Assembly (NCBI RefSeq): GCF_964199755.1
Contig: NC_133901.1
Location: forward strand, 8,409,016-8,473,015
Length of the DNA stretch: 64,000 nucleotides
Reading direction: 5' to 3'
Source: Larus michahellis
Lineage: Eukaryota > Chordata > Aves > Charadriiformes > Laridae
Positions 1 through 10,512 of this stretch are shown one piece after another. The number at the start of each line of letters is the position of its first letter. Positions within the stretch are counted from its first letter, which is position 1. The notes beneath the pieces were generated by a model. That model was not told where the DNA came from, did not search any database, and saw nothing but the letters and a program-made list of their open reading frames with translations. The translations under genes and the position numbers were made by a program.

Positions 1-560
1 TTCCCTGCTCCCCCAGCCCCTCCCGACGTCCCCCTGCCCTCCCAGTCCCTCCCGATCCCCCTCCAGCATCCTCCCCAGCCCCCCAGCATCCTTCCAGCCC
101 CATCCCCTCCCCCCCCCATCATCTGCATCCCCCAGCATCCTCCTATCTCCTCCATCTCCCCTTCCGTAGCCCCCGCCCCCAGCATCACCGCCCTCCCCAT
201 CGCTTCCCGTCCCCCCCATCTCCCCCACCTCCCCCACCTTGCCGAACCCCAGCGAAGGTGCAGCGCCCAGAGGGTCCTCCCCCCAACTCTCTCCGCAAGC
301 CGCAGCGGTTTTGGGGCGCAGGGCCCAGCCTTGCACCTGCAGCGGGGGTTCCCCAAGCCCTGCCCCCCCGCTCCCCCCCTTCCCCCGCCGCCGTGTCGGC
401 GCAGCCTCCCGCGGCCCCGCTCGGCATCCTCTCCTCCGGCGAACAAAAGCGCTGGGCGAGCCAGCGCCGTTCCCGCTCCACCGGCTCCGCTCCGCCCCGG
501 CCCCCCCGCCCCGCCCCGGCGGCCCCGCTGCCCCGGCTACAGCCCGGGGATTGCCCTAAC
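1..560. promoter_or_regulatory. GC-rich, CpG-dense stretch (probable CpG island)
   Basis: The first 180 bases are an almost pure pyrimidine tract with repeated cccagcatcc-like units. From about 240 to 560 the sequence becomes very GC-rich with many CpG dinucleotides and GC-box-like ccgccc/ccccgcc strings. Vertebrate CpG islands of this kind usually mark promoters. It lies upstream of the + strand FIIND-death gene and could be its promoter, or belong to a gene off the left edge. Open frames here are GC-rich chance frames with no recognisable protein. Confidence 0.5.
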
Positions 561-1954
561 TGGCGGCAGCTGGGGCGGTGGAGAATGGAGCCTGTTTATC
601 TCTCCCCTCTAAAGCCGGAGTCGCCCCGCTTTGGTTTTGCTTCAGCGGGGGCTGGGAAACACCATCACAACCGTGCAGGGCAGGGGGTGAAGCTGGCAAT
701 GCCTCTCTTTCCTATTGTAATTAATTGTGGGCAATAATTTCTTACACTGAATAGGGCTGGGTCGTTTTTGTTTTTTTCTTCTCTCCCTGCTTCTCTCCTC
801 CGGAGCGTGTTTTTTTAGCCCAGGAGGAGGGAAATGCAGCTGTGAGGGGTATAAGGCTGCTGCAGGCCAACCTTATTTAGCAAGTCAGCACTTGGTGGAT
901 GGGTTGCACAAACAGCACTTGGCTCGGGCCCCGTCTCTGGGGTATATCCAGGCTTTGTCCAAGTCTTGCAGATGCTATGTCATTATTTACTTATTTTTAA
1001 GATACAGTTTGGAAGCACAAACCCTGTTGTGTAATTTCCCATTCGTGCCCGCGGTGAAACCTTTGCCCAGTTTCTCCTGTGTGTCTTAACTGGCCGCAGC
1101 AGCGTTTTCCCTGCCCTTGGCAGATAAACTCTTCCAGCTCCAGGCTGCGTGGGAGCATCCCTGCGCTGCTGCCCGCCCCGCCATGCTTCACCCAGGACGC
1201 CCCCTTGCTTGCATCGCTTCACCTAGTGCCTCAGCCATACATTAGGGGATTACCTAATGTATGGCTGTCTTTACCACCTATTTATTTTTCGTATTTGAAT
1301 TTTGTGTTTGAGCCAGCCCACCATGGCAGCAGCTGAGGCTCTGACCCCCGTGCTGATGTCCAGCCACTCGGGTGGCACCCCTCTGCTGTTGGTTCTGCCT
1401 TGGGGAGGTGGGGACCGGAGCGGACGGGCTCTGGATGCACGGTGGCAGCCCGGGAAGGTCAAAATCAGCCTCCTGAGCTAAGCTGCTGAAGAGCAACTCC
1501 TGCTGCTTGGCTTCGGCATCACCAGCATCCCTCAGCATCACCGAGGCATCACTGAAATCCCCCACCTGCCTCCAAAGAGTGAGGGAATATTTGATCTTTG
1601 CCTGCCCGCATGGCATATGGCTGCTGTTCCAGCTGGCCGCTGGCAGGGCGGAGGGGCTGGCATAGTTGTTTGTGCCACCGAAGCGAAGGAGAGCTGGATG
1701 TCACCTGCTGGTTTACGGTAACTGCGCCCAGGGCAGTTCCCTTCCTCAGCAGCAGCTTTTATGGTGATTATTCAGTGGGGCTGCAGGGAGGACATTGTGG
1801 AGCTTTGTGGAGCTTCACGGAAACATTTTCAGACCTGATCTTTACACATAAATGATAAAAGCAGCACATTTCCCCTTTCTGAGAGCAAACGGGGACTGAA
1901 GGTTGGTCTGGCTTTGCCACAGATGGGCAATGGGGTCTGTTGGAGTCATCTGCC
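561..1954. other. Upstream non-coding stretch before the FIIND-death gene exons
   Basis: No coding exon can be supported here. The stretch falls from GC-rich to mixed composition and contains a perfect hairpin at 1232-1267 described separately. It may hold a non-coding first exon or the first intron of the + strand gene. Confidence 0.4.
1232..1267. repeat. Perfect 15-bp inverted repeat (hairpin) with 6-nt loop
   Basis: The left arm cagccatacattagg (1232-1246) is matched exactly by its reverse complement at 1253-1267, with ggatta as the loop. The arms end cleanly, because the next outward bases do not pair. No flanking gene end explains it as a terminator. It could be a relic of a small inverted-repeat transposon or a chance palindrome. 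Confidence 0.85.
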
Positions 1955-2118
1955 ATGTCTGAGCCACCGCATTTATCTGAGCTTCACACCTCACCGAAGA
2001 AGATTGGTTGGATTCCCACCAAAACCAATGGGCGCCTGGCACACAAACACCGGGCGCTTTGCAAAAGGGGCTGGGGCCGAGGGTTTGTGCCAGAGGGAAA
2101 CATGCGCAGCAGAGCCAG
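1955..2118 (+). CDS. Candidate 5' coding exon of the FIIND-death gene (tentative)
   Basis: An open frame with an ATG at 1955, a further upstream in-frame ATG at 1940 and a downstream one at 2102, runs to cag|gtgtcc at 2118. Splicing there leaves two bases, the phase needed to join the exon at 2346 in frame. The composition is basic, unlike the acidic exons that follow, and the donor is only moderate. This is an inference from phase alone. Another upstream exon, inside or outside the window, is equally possible. Confidence 0.25.
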
Positions 2119-2205
2119 GTGTCCCTGGCACGGCAAGGGCGAGAGCCGGGGCCATGAGTGATGATAGAGAAAATTAATTTTTAATCACCAACCTCCCATC
2201 CTAAG

Positions 2206-2245
2206 TAACCTTAGGTTACCTCTGATTCCCTGGCTAAGCCAGGGA
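2206..2245. repeat. Two adjacent short palindromes
   Basis: The string gtaacct-t-aggttac is followed a few bases later by tccctggct-a-agccaggga. Both are perfect arms of 7 and 9 bp around a single central base. They lie in an intron or the upstream region of the FIIND-death gene. No function is assigned. Confidence 0.6.
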
Positions 2246-2345
2246 GCGATGCCAGCGGGCAGGGAGGTGGGTAAATGCCAGCTCGTGTGAAGGTGTGGCA
2301 AAGGTCTGACCGATCTGCTCACGTATTGCCCGTTTTATCTTCCAG

Positions 2346-2377
2346 CGGAGCTGAGTCCCTCTCGTCAGATGAAAAAG
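2346..2377 (+). CDS. FIIND-death gene, acidic microexon a
   Basis: The exon is 32 nt, with acceptor tccag and donor g|gtacag. It completes a codon from a missing upstream exon and then encodes GAESLSSDEK, ending in phase 1. Confidence 0.65.
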
Positions 2378-5300
2378 GTACAGTAATTTTGTGAAATACA
2401 GCACGTCAAATGGGTTTGTTATGAAAAATGCCCATCCTTTGGAACAGGAACGACGATTTTATAACTGCTGGCTTTAAAAAACACAGTGTAATGCTCTATG
2501 CTGATGAATAAGAGTTTTGATTTTTTATACTGATTTTTAAAATTCTCATTCCTTTGCTATTTATTCCCTTCCTCTGACCTGCATAGTACAAAAACGCCAA
2601 GAGAAGAGTTAAAATTTCTTTCAAGCTTATGTGCTCTGCCTGCTTTTCTCTTGCAGAGGTGGCGGCCGGCGGTGCGGAGGGAGAGGGCTCAGCCGAGGAG
2701 CACCCAGTGGGTGAGCACACCCGTGGCTGGTGGCTTTCCCCGCACGTGGGGTGGCGGGGACAGCCTCGCACCCCCCATTGCCCCTGTGATAAAACGGCAG
2801 TGTAGACACTGCTGCAACTCCTCAAGTCACTTGCTTTGCAATGCTGGTTTCTCTTCAACTTGTGCATGTGGCGCATCCCCATGAGTCATGTCACTGGTGG
2901 AACACACCGGCTCCCACTGATGCTTCTCCCATCTCATGTGAAAACCATAATTTAACAGGGTGAACTGGGATGTGCCATGGGTGAAGCTCCTAAATAGTCC
3001 CAGTTTGTATGAAATATTAAAATTAGGCATCTTGAACATCACACATACCCTTTAGAAGGGCCTGGGTGACCCCTAAGTCTTCTCTGATGCTAGGATTTGA
3101 TGCTCTGATGTTCCTCTCTGCCTCAGTGTTTTTTCTACTCTGTTACGCTATCTAACTTGCTGACCAACCTGATGTATTTAAACTTCTTATTGTACCCTTT
3201 TACTTACTTGTGGCATTGCTTTATTTCATTCTGCCTGTGATTAACGGGGTGTTGTTTTGTTAAGGAGAGGATGGTTCCGAAAACAGCTCCAGCAGTAGCT
3301 CGGAAGAGGAGTCAGGTGAGCATCGCTTCGCGGTATTTTCTCCGTTTTGAAATGTATGTTCAGTTTCAACCAGCTTCTTTTCATGGGAACGGTCTTAGGC
3401 TTATTGTATAAGACTGTTAATTCAGTGATTGCATGCTGAAAAGCAGAATGATATTATTGTGAGCAAATGATTTCCTAGCCGCTCCGTTTTGAGCAGAGCA
3501 ATAATAGAGGAGCAGCGGCTAATGTTGCTTTAGCCTCATAGACACAATACAGGCAGATGTTTTTACACCACAGTAGTTGTCCAAACACCAAGAGGCTATA
3601 AATCTGCTTAAAAGTTGGCAGCAAAAGTGGCAAAACAGGATGGACAGGAAAAGAATTAAAGGAAGCGTTTGCTGTTGATGAAAAGCCTACGGGTTTGCGC
3701 TTACATGGGTTACACCACCAGCAGTTAATTCTGGTTTCACGCGAGGTTGATAGTCTTTAGTAATCACAAACCCTTTTCTCATCAGATGCGGAGGAGTCGG
3801 ATGGAGGAAGGTCGGGTGAGTGTGCTTTTATTTTGTTCCTTGTATCCGCCTTGCAAGGCGCGGGGGAGCCAACCCCGCTGAGTGATGCGCAAAGGGAGTG
3901 AGATGCGATGGCAAGAGGCTGATTTAGTGCTGGCCCAGCCGTCACCTCCATGTCTTTCGGTACAACCCCTTGCTAGAGAGCACACCCGAGGAAAGGGGGG
4001 TGGCATGTGCCGTCCCTCGATACGCAAACAGAGCCCCGGCGCAGGGCTGTGGGCGCAGGGAGCTGCCGGTGGGAGCCGAGGGTGGCCCCGGGTCACTGCA
4101 GCCCCGCTGCAGCTCGGGGACAGAAATAGCATCGCTGCGGGCAGGGAGCCAAGGCGTTGGCGGGTGTTTGCCTGATGTTTTCCAGGCTGTTTGCTGCAGC
4201 GATACATTTTCTGCCTTCTCCCGCATCTGCCTGCTGGCCCAGGAGGGTGGTGTTGTCCCAGGGCTGGAGTCCCTGCTGGCCGGGAGGGGCGTTGGTGGGA
4301 CGGGGAGCAGGAGCGAGCAGCAAGGCGCCCGCGTCCCCGCACGCCGGCAGGCACCCCGTCACAACACCTCCTCACGACCGCTCTGCCACGCGGCTTCTGC
4401 AAAATCCACCCTTCGGGCTAAAAGCTTTTGCCCGATGCGTCAGCTCTGTTGGCTGTCGGCGGTGTTGGGTTTCGTAAGGAGGATTCAGGCACTTTTCAAT
4501 CATTTTGGGGACAAATACGTCGCTCTCGCATGCTTTCCTGCCCACTGGGAAGCACCTTTGCCAGCTTGCGTGCTGGTGATTGAACTTTGTACTTGGCATG
4601 ATAAAATTCATCGTGGGGATTAATAATTTTTTAACCCCTGTCAAAAATTTCCAGTAGTTTGGGCAAGTTATGCGATCTGGCAAATGTTGCATCCTGCACC
4701 CGCAGGCGTGCAAGTGTGCGTGCAAGAACTTCGCCTTAGGAGTATTCTCCTGGGGTATTTTTTTGATCTAAGCAAATTAAACTAGTGGGTTGTCCTGGCT
4801 GAAAATGGGAGCAGAAACTGGCTGGAGGCTGAGGTATTTGCTGCAAACTTCTTTTTTGTAGATGAGGAACAGGAGGAGAAGGAACCGCTACCGCGCTGCA
4901 ATGAATCAGGTAGTAGCAGATCTCTTGAGGGCTGGGTTTTATTTTTCTGAGCGTTGAATTACTTTGCTTTTAATGAGCTGATCTTCCTGTTTTCTCACTA
5001 GGAGTGAACTGTCTGCCACCCTGCGAGCACTGCAGAAATGTAAACGTATGTTTATAAAAAAAAAAAAACCAAAAACACCCCAAACCCCGCATATTTTGCA
5101 GGAGATAATCTGCAAATTGTAATTCTGCGCTCCCGTCACATTTTTAAATATGTATTTTTCTTTTATCTATGTAGGACCAGAAGGAGCAAGTGACCCCCAG
5201 GAGACTTGCTGGAGGACAGCATGTGTATGTTTTATTTTAATATGATGGGTATACATTTATATTGTTCTCATCAAGTTACTTCTCTCTCCAATTTAAGTGG

Positions 5301-8300
5301 GAAAAAGACTAATTTGGTGCACAAATACATTTGGAGTTATAACGGATGCCCCCAAATCCTTAAAAATAAACAATTTAGAGCAGCTTCCCTTGCTGCCTCC
5401 AGATCTTGGTCCAAGAAAGCTCTTAGGACGGCTTCCTGCCTGCCTCATCTTGCTGCAGTAATTAACATCAGGCACATTTTTATGTGCTTTTTCATTCTGG
5501 ACACACATGAGGGGTCTTGCCCTGCTTTGCAGGAATACTCGTCCTCCCCATTTGCACTGACCTTGCATTTTTTGCTGGACGCCGGCCTTGTGCTCCCTCT
5601 CTCTGGCTTGGAAGTTGTCGTGGCTGTGTGATGTCGGTGGCGTTTGTGTGTGATGTCGGTGGCGTCTGTGCGTGGTGTGGGTGTTGTCAGTGTACGATGT
5701 TGGCTCCGACATTGATGGGAGCTGGGCTGAGTCCTTCGTGTAAAAGCAGCTGCTTTGCTTGCAGGAAATGTTATGCAAAACGTTCATTACAGTTATTTTG
5801 CAGGCACTGGCTGGGTCCTCCCGGACAGTTTTTAACACTTCAGTGACGGTTTAAACATAGAACTGGAGAAAAAAAATTGTTGTGGCATCTGTGCTATCCA
5901 GATAAAGTGCTCTGTGCTTGTTGGGAAGGGAGCTTCTCTGTTATCCCTTGCAAACCACATTTTCATGGTATTTACTAGGTGGCAGAAACTAAACTAACCA
6001 GGTCACTCTTGCCCACGGCAGGGTGCAGCTGGACGCAGAGGGGACTTACCAGTGCAGCCTCACGGGCTTGATTTTTGAGGTCACAGAGGCCGTTAAAATC
6101 ACATATTCCCTCTTATCCTGGAGCAAATACGCCAACCTCGTGGAAAAGCCGTGGATCGTGGGCGGCCCTCTCTTCGACGTGCGCTGCGACTCGTCCCGCG
6201 CTCTTACCTCCATCCAGTTTCCCCACTCCCTCTGCCTCGGCGGTGAGTGCCGGCCACCGGCCTGGCGGGCGCGGGAGGCTGCCGGCTCCCCGGCGCAGGA
6301 GGCGCTGAGACATCCCCGTGTCCCCGCAGATCATGGCGCTGGCATGGCCTTCAAGGTTTTGCACATCAAAGGCGAGGGCGCAGCCATCGAGCCCTCCGCC
6401 GACTACTCGGCCTCGCACGTGAAGTGGCTGGTGAGCTCGCTCTCGCCAGTGGGACCGCTCATCCAGAGCCAGGAGCCCGTGCAGTACCATGGCGCCGTCA
6501 TCCTCTACAAAGTCGTCGACCAGCATCCCTCCTTATCCTTTCGGGTCTACGTGGCTACAAACAACGACTCCTTTATAAAGGTGTGGCTCGTGTCAGGGCT
6601 GCAGGGTGATGTGACGTAGAAACACTGGTAGGGCTGGTTATGGGGATGTTGTGTTCAGGATGGGGTACAGTGAAGAGATGCTCTTCTCTCGCCCCAGTGT
6701 TTGCATGCAAAGCTCTGGAGAGAGAAATATATATATTTTTATATATGCATAACAAGACTTCCGTACCAAAAAGGTCTGCCAACTTAGGACATGATACTTA
6801 AGCAGTTGTACCAGCCCACGTGCTCACTCCCAAGCTGCTAGAGAAAGGAAATACATCAGACACCTGTTTACCACCAAAAGCCACGGAGCTCAGGATTTAT
6901 ACCTAAAAGGGCTTGTCTTCTCACCCGTTCCCCGCTACAATATGTAGGCAAACACCAAGAAAGGACAGCAACGAATAACCTTCCTTTTACTGGGGTTGCA
7001 GACCTCTTCTATCTAATTTCACCCACGTAGCAGAACAACTGAAGAAGTTTATTTGATGTTTATTGAGGATGGTGTTTAGCGCACAGCTTTCCGTAAATTT
7101 TGCCCTGTGGAACACATCATGGACACTTCATAGAGCTGGGGACAGAGAAAAGCCCAAGGAGCCGCATTAGCACAGGTTTTAAATGTTAATTCCTTTACCG
7201 AAGTGAGTAACCTTTAAATCGTATTTTTAAATTTTAGGATATCGCAAGAGCTGTAAAACATTCAAATAAGAAATTCATTAAAATTGACAAGCCCCCTGTA
7301 TGCCAAAAATTACTACAGAACGGAAAGAGGTATAGATTAGTTTGTGAGCCAGAAGCTGAAATAACTCCAGAGGTAAGTAAGTCCCTTACACCACCCTCAT
7401 TTCATGCATTGCGGCTTCATTAGAAATGTGGTACGACGTGACTTTTCCTGCACTAGCCTTAAGGGCATTTTTCACGTTCTTTTTCCACTGCTGCAGAAAG
7501 CATTTGCCTCCTGGAGCTCTAAAATATTGGGATGAAATCTTGATGCTAAAGTCAACAGCAAAACTCTGTGAGGGTTGGAGTTGGGCTCAGATTTGTGCCA
7601 ACAGCCAAATACCTCCTCTTTAGTTTATGTTTTGGGTAAATATTTATTTTTAACATATTTACATTGCATAGGAAATTGAATTTGTTGACGGATCTCTCTT
7701 GAAACTAAAAAGTTACATTGAAGTCTATTTGGAGAAACCCGACGACTTCACCTTGTCTTTGGTTGAGCTGGAGTCTGATGCGACCGTATGGAAGGCAAAG
7801 CTACGAGAGAGTGAGTCTTTGGGCTTCCACCACGGGTTTCTTCCCGCTGGAAAGATGCAGGAGTTGGGGTATAATTCAGCCCATGGATACACTGAAATCC
7901 CTGCTGTTAAAGTGGTGAGGTTTGGAGCTGGAAGTGATAAAACACGAAGGGAAGAGCTCTGGGGGGTCACGCAGGGGATGTTGCAGTAACCTGCAGCATC
8001 CCTCCTCAGCAAACAGGCGAAGGCCTCGGGGATGCGGGCCGTGCGGGAAGACGCTCCGCTTTAGTTTTACTTACTGGGAATAATACTCAATCCTTACTGC
8101 GTATTATAGGTGGCGTGCTGCAGCACGTTGGATAAAAGGGGAAAAGTCATCTCATTAATAGAAAATCTTAGCTCAGCAGCCGGAATCCACCCAGCAGCTT
8201 GGGTTTGTGCCAGGGAGTTGCTGGATGTAGGGCACAGCAATGGGAGTTCCTGCCTCACCTTTTGTTTCCTCCGAAAACTGTTTCCCAGGTGACTGGATCC

Positions 8301-10475
8301 ATTACGATCAGAACAAAAACGAGCAGAAAAGAAGCGCAGCGGGTAAGTTGATTTGAGGCGAAGTCGGCGTTGCCTATTTTCTGTGCACCTCGCTTGCCGT
8401 TGCAGCTCGAGCGACGTGCAAGAAGTAACATCAGCTCCTGCTTGCTTTTTAGGTGTCAAAAAACGGAAAACAGCCCTCAGCGTTTCAGAAGAAGAGGAGC
8501 TCTGTAGCAAAAAGCAGAAAACCGGCAACACTGAAGGTAGAGCATTTCTGTGTCATTTTAAATAACAGGTTTGGATTGTCTTTTTGTTCTGTTTTTTTAT
8601 ATCCCAGGAATTGAACCTGAGCTCACTTCTTTTTAAGAGCGTGGGAGGCGATATAGGAGGGGAAAGCGCTGCTTTTGTAGATACGGGATTTGTATCTACA
8701 TTTGTGTGTTTTGGTACACTTTCATTCCGTTGGTAAATAAACGGGGAGAAGCAGCTAGGAAATTTGATTTAAAGGGGTCAACTAAAATGGTATTGTCTTC
8801 TAAGACTGGGCAACAGTTATGTTTTTGGAAGGAGCTTCTGCTACCTGTCTCAGATTTATTTTGCATTTGGGATGTCTCCTGAGCTATAAGCAGCTGAGTT
8901 TTTCTGAAAAAAAAAAAAAAAAAAAATGATCTCGCGTTTATTGTTGACGCGTGATGTCCGGATGGTCAGGAATGCTTGGTGTCTGGGAGCTGCCACCCAG
9001 AAACTCCTCATTTACTACTCGTTCCTTGGAAAAAAATGCAGAAGAAATAATGTTAGTTCAATAAATAATGGGAAAAAAAAAAAATCAGCAAAAGTAGCCA
9101 TGTAGCCACCAGAGGGAGAGCTTCCATCTCTCAAAACTTCAGTTGTATGTGAAATTGGTGACGCGGAGAAGGAAAGCGGCTTGCGCCGTGTAACAGCACG
9201 GGCTGAGGCTTCTGAGCCGTTGTAATTAAAAGGAAAAACAAACGTCACCTCTCTGGAGCAGCTGTAGGTTTCAGGAACAACAGGCATCTGAACTTGCTGG
9301 GAGGTAAGGAGTGCTTAGTGGGGCCTTAATGTTATATATCTCAAAATCTCTGGGTGCTTGGTAACCTAACGTACCAAGGGACGTTCTTCTGCTGGATGAA
9401 TAGCTGCTTATAAATGGGGAAAAAACCCTTTACAGCAGGAATCGTGCAATCAGATGTTGCCATCTTCATGAGCCAGGCTTCTTAGTCCTTCAGGAGCTCT
9501 TCTCCAGCGCTTGGCTCTGACCTTGATGGATAATCTGGATAATAAGATCACCTTCCTCGTATGTCCCTGGCCACGCACAAAGCTAATAAGTGTCAGTTTA
9601 ACGACAAGAGCAATGTTAAATCTGATTTTTGTTCCATGTCTTTTCAGATGGAATCGAACCAAAAACCTTAACTGATCGGCAGCTGATGGTGATCGCAAAG
9701 TTGTTTGGTCGGCAGTGGAGAGAAATCGCCATTGAGTGTCTTCAGATGGAAATGAAAGACATTGAGCAGATTCAGGCAACGGAGGAAGAAGTTAACATGC
9801 AAAAGTTTCTGCTGTTAAGCAAGTGGAGAGACAGAGAAAAAAGCAACGGAACTGCAGAAGCTTTGTACAGAAGTCTCCATGAAAAAGCACCCTATGAGAT
9901 ACTGCAAGCCCTGCAAGGTATCGCCTCCCCATTTTATTTATTTAATTACATCACTGTGTTTCAGATGTATTTTAAGAACTTGCATCGGAGAGTTTACCGA
10001 ATACCTAGTACGTGTTTTACTGTGTAGGTCAAAGTTGTCTCCCTTCTCGTATTAATAATGACTGACTGACTTGTGTCATTTTTATACTTCCCTTCAGAAA
10101 CTGATATAAAATGAACAATTTTTTGGCTGTGTTGTGAGTGCTGGGTGCGTGACCTGGCTGTCGCGGCCAAACCGGTCGGCGTTACATACCTAAACCAATT
10201 CTTGATTTTCCTCAAGGAGTCCAAAGAAGAGATGTTGGGGTCTTTATTCTTATGTATTTTAGGAACAGTTAATTAACACCTTCCCCGGCGGATGAACTTA
10301 GTGGGTCGGTCCTGCAGACCCCCGTGTGTCTGTATGTCCTTACTGCCCACGGGTGCTCCCACCGATTTCTGGGGGTCTCTTTATGTTTGGTTCACCTTGT
10401 GCAAACCACAGTTGTTCAGTGGGCTGAGAACTCAGCCAGCCGAGGGGAGCCTTTCTCAAAAACTAAATGTATGTA

Positions 10476-10512
<37 letters not shown>

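Noticed and set aside
3782..4623. Overlapping long open frames of 206 (-) and 217 (+) codons
   Set aside because: They overlap on opposite strands in a GC-rich intron of the FIIND-death gene, have no recognisable domain, and are typical chance frames.
6113..6526. 137-codon open frame on the - strand opposite the FIIND exons
   Set aside because: It is the antisense shadow of conserved + strand coding exons.
9629..10027. 132-codon frame starting at an ATG before the death-domain exon
   Set aside because: The ATG lies in the intron upstream of a strong acceptor (9647); the exon is read from 9648 in the same frame as part of the larger gene.
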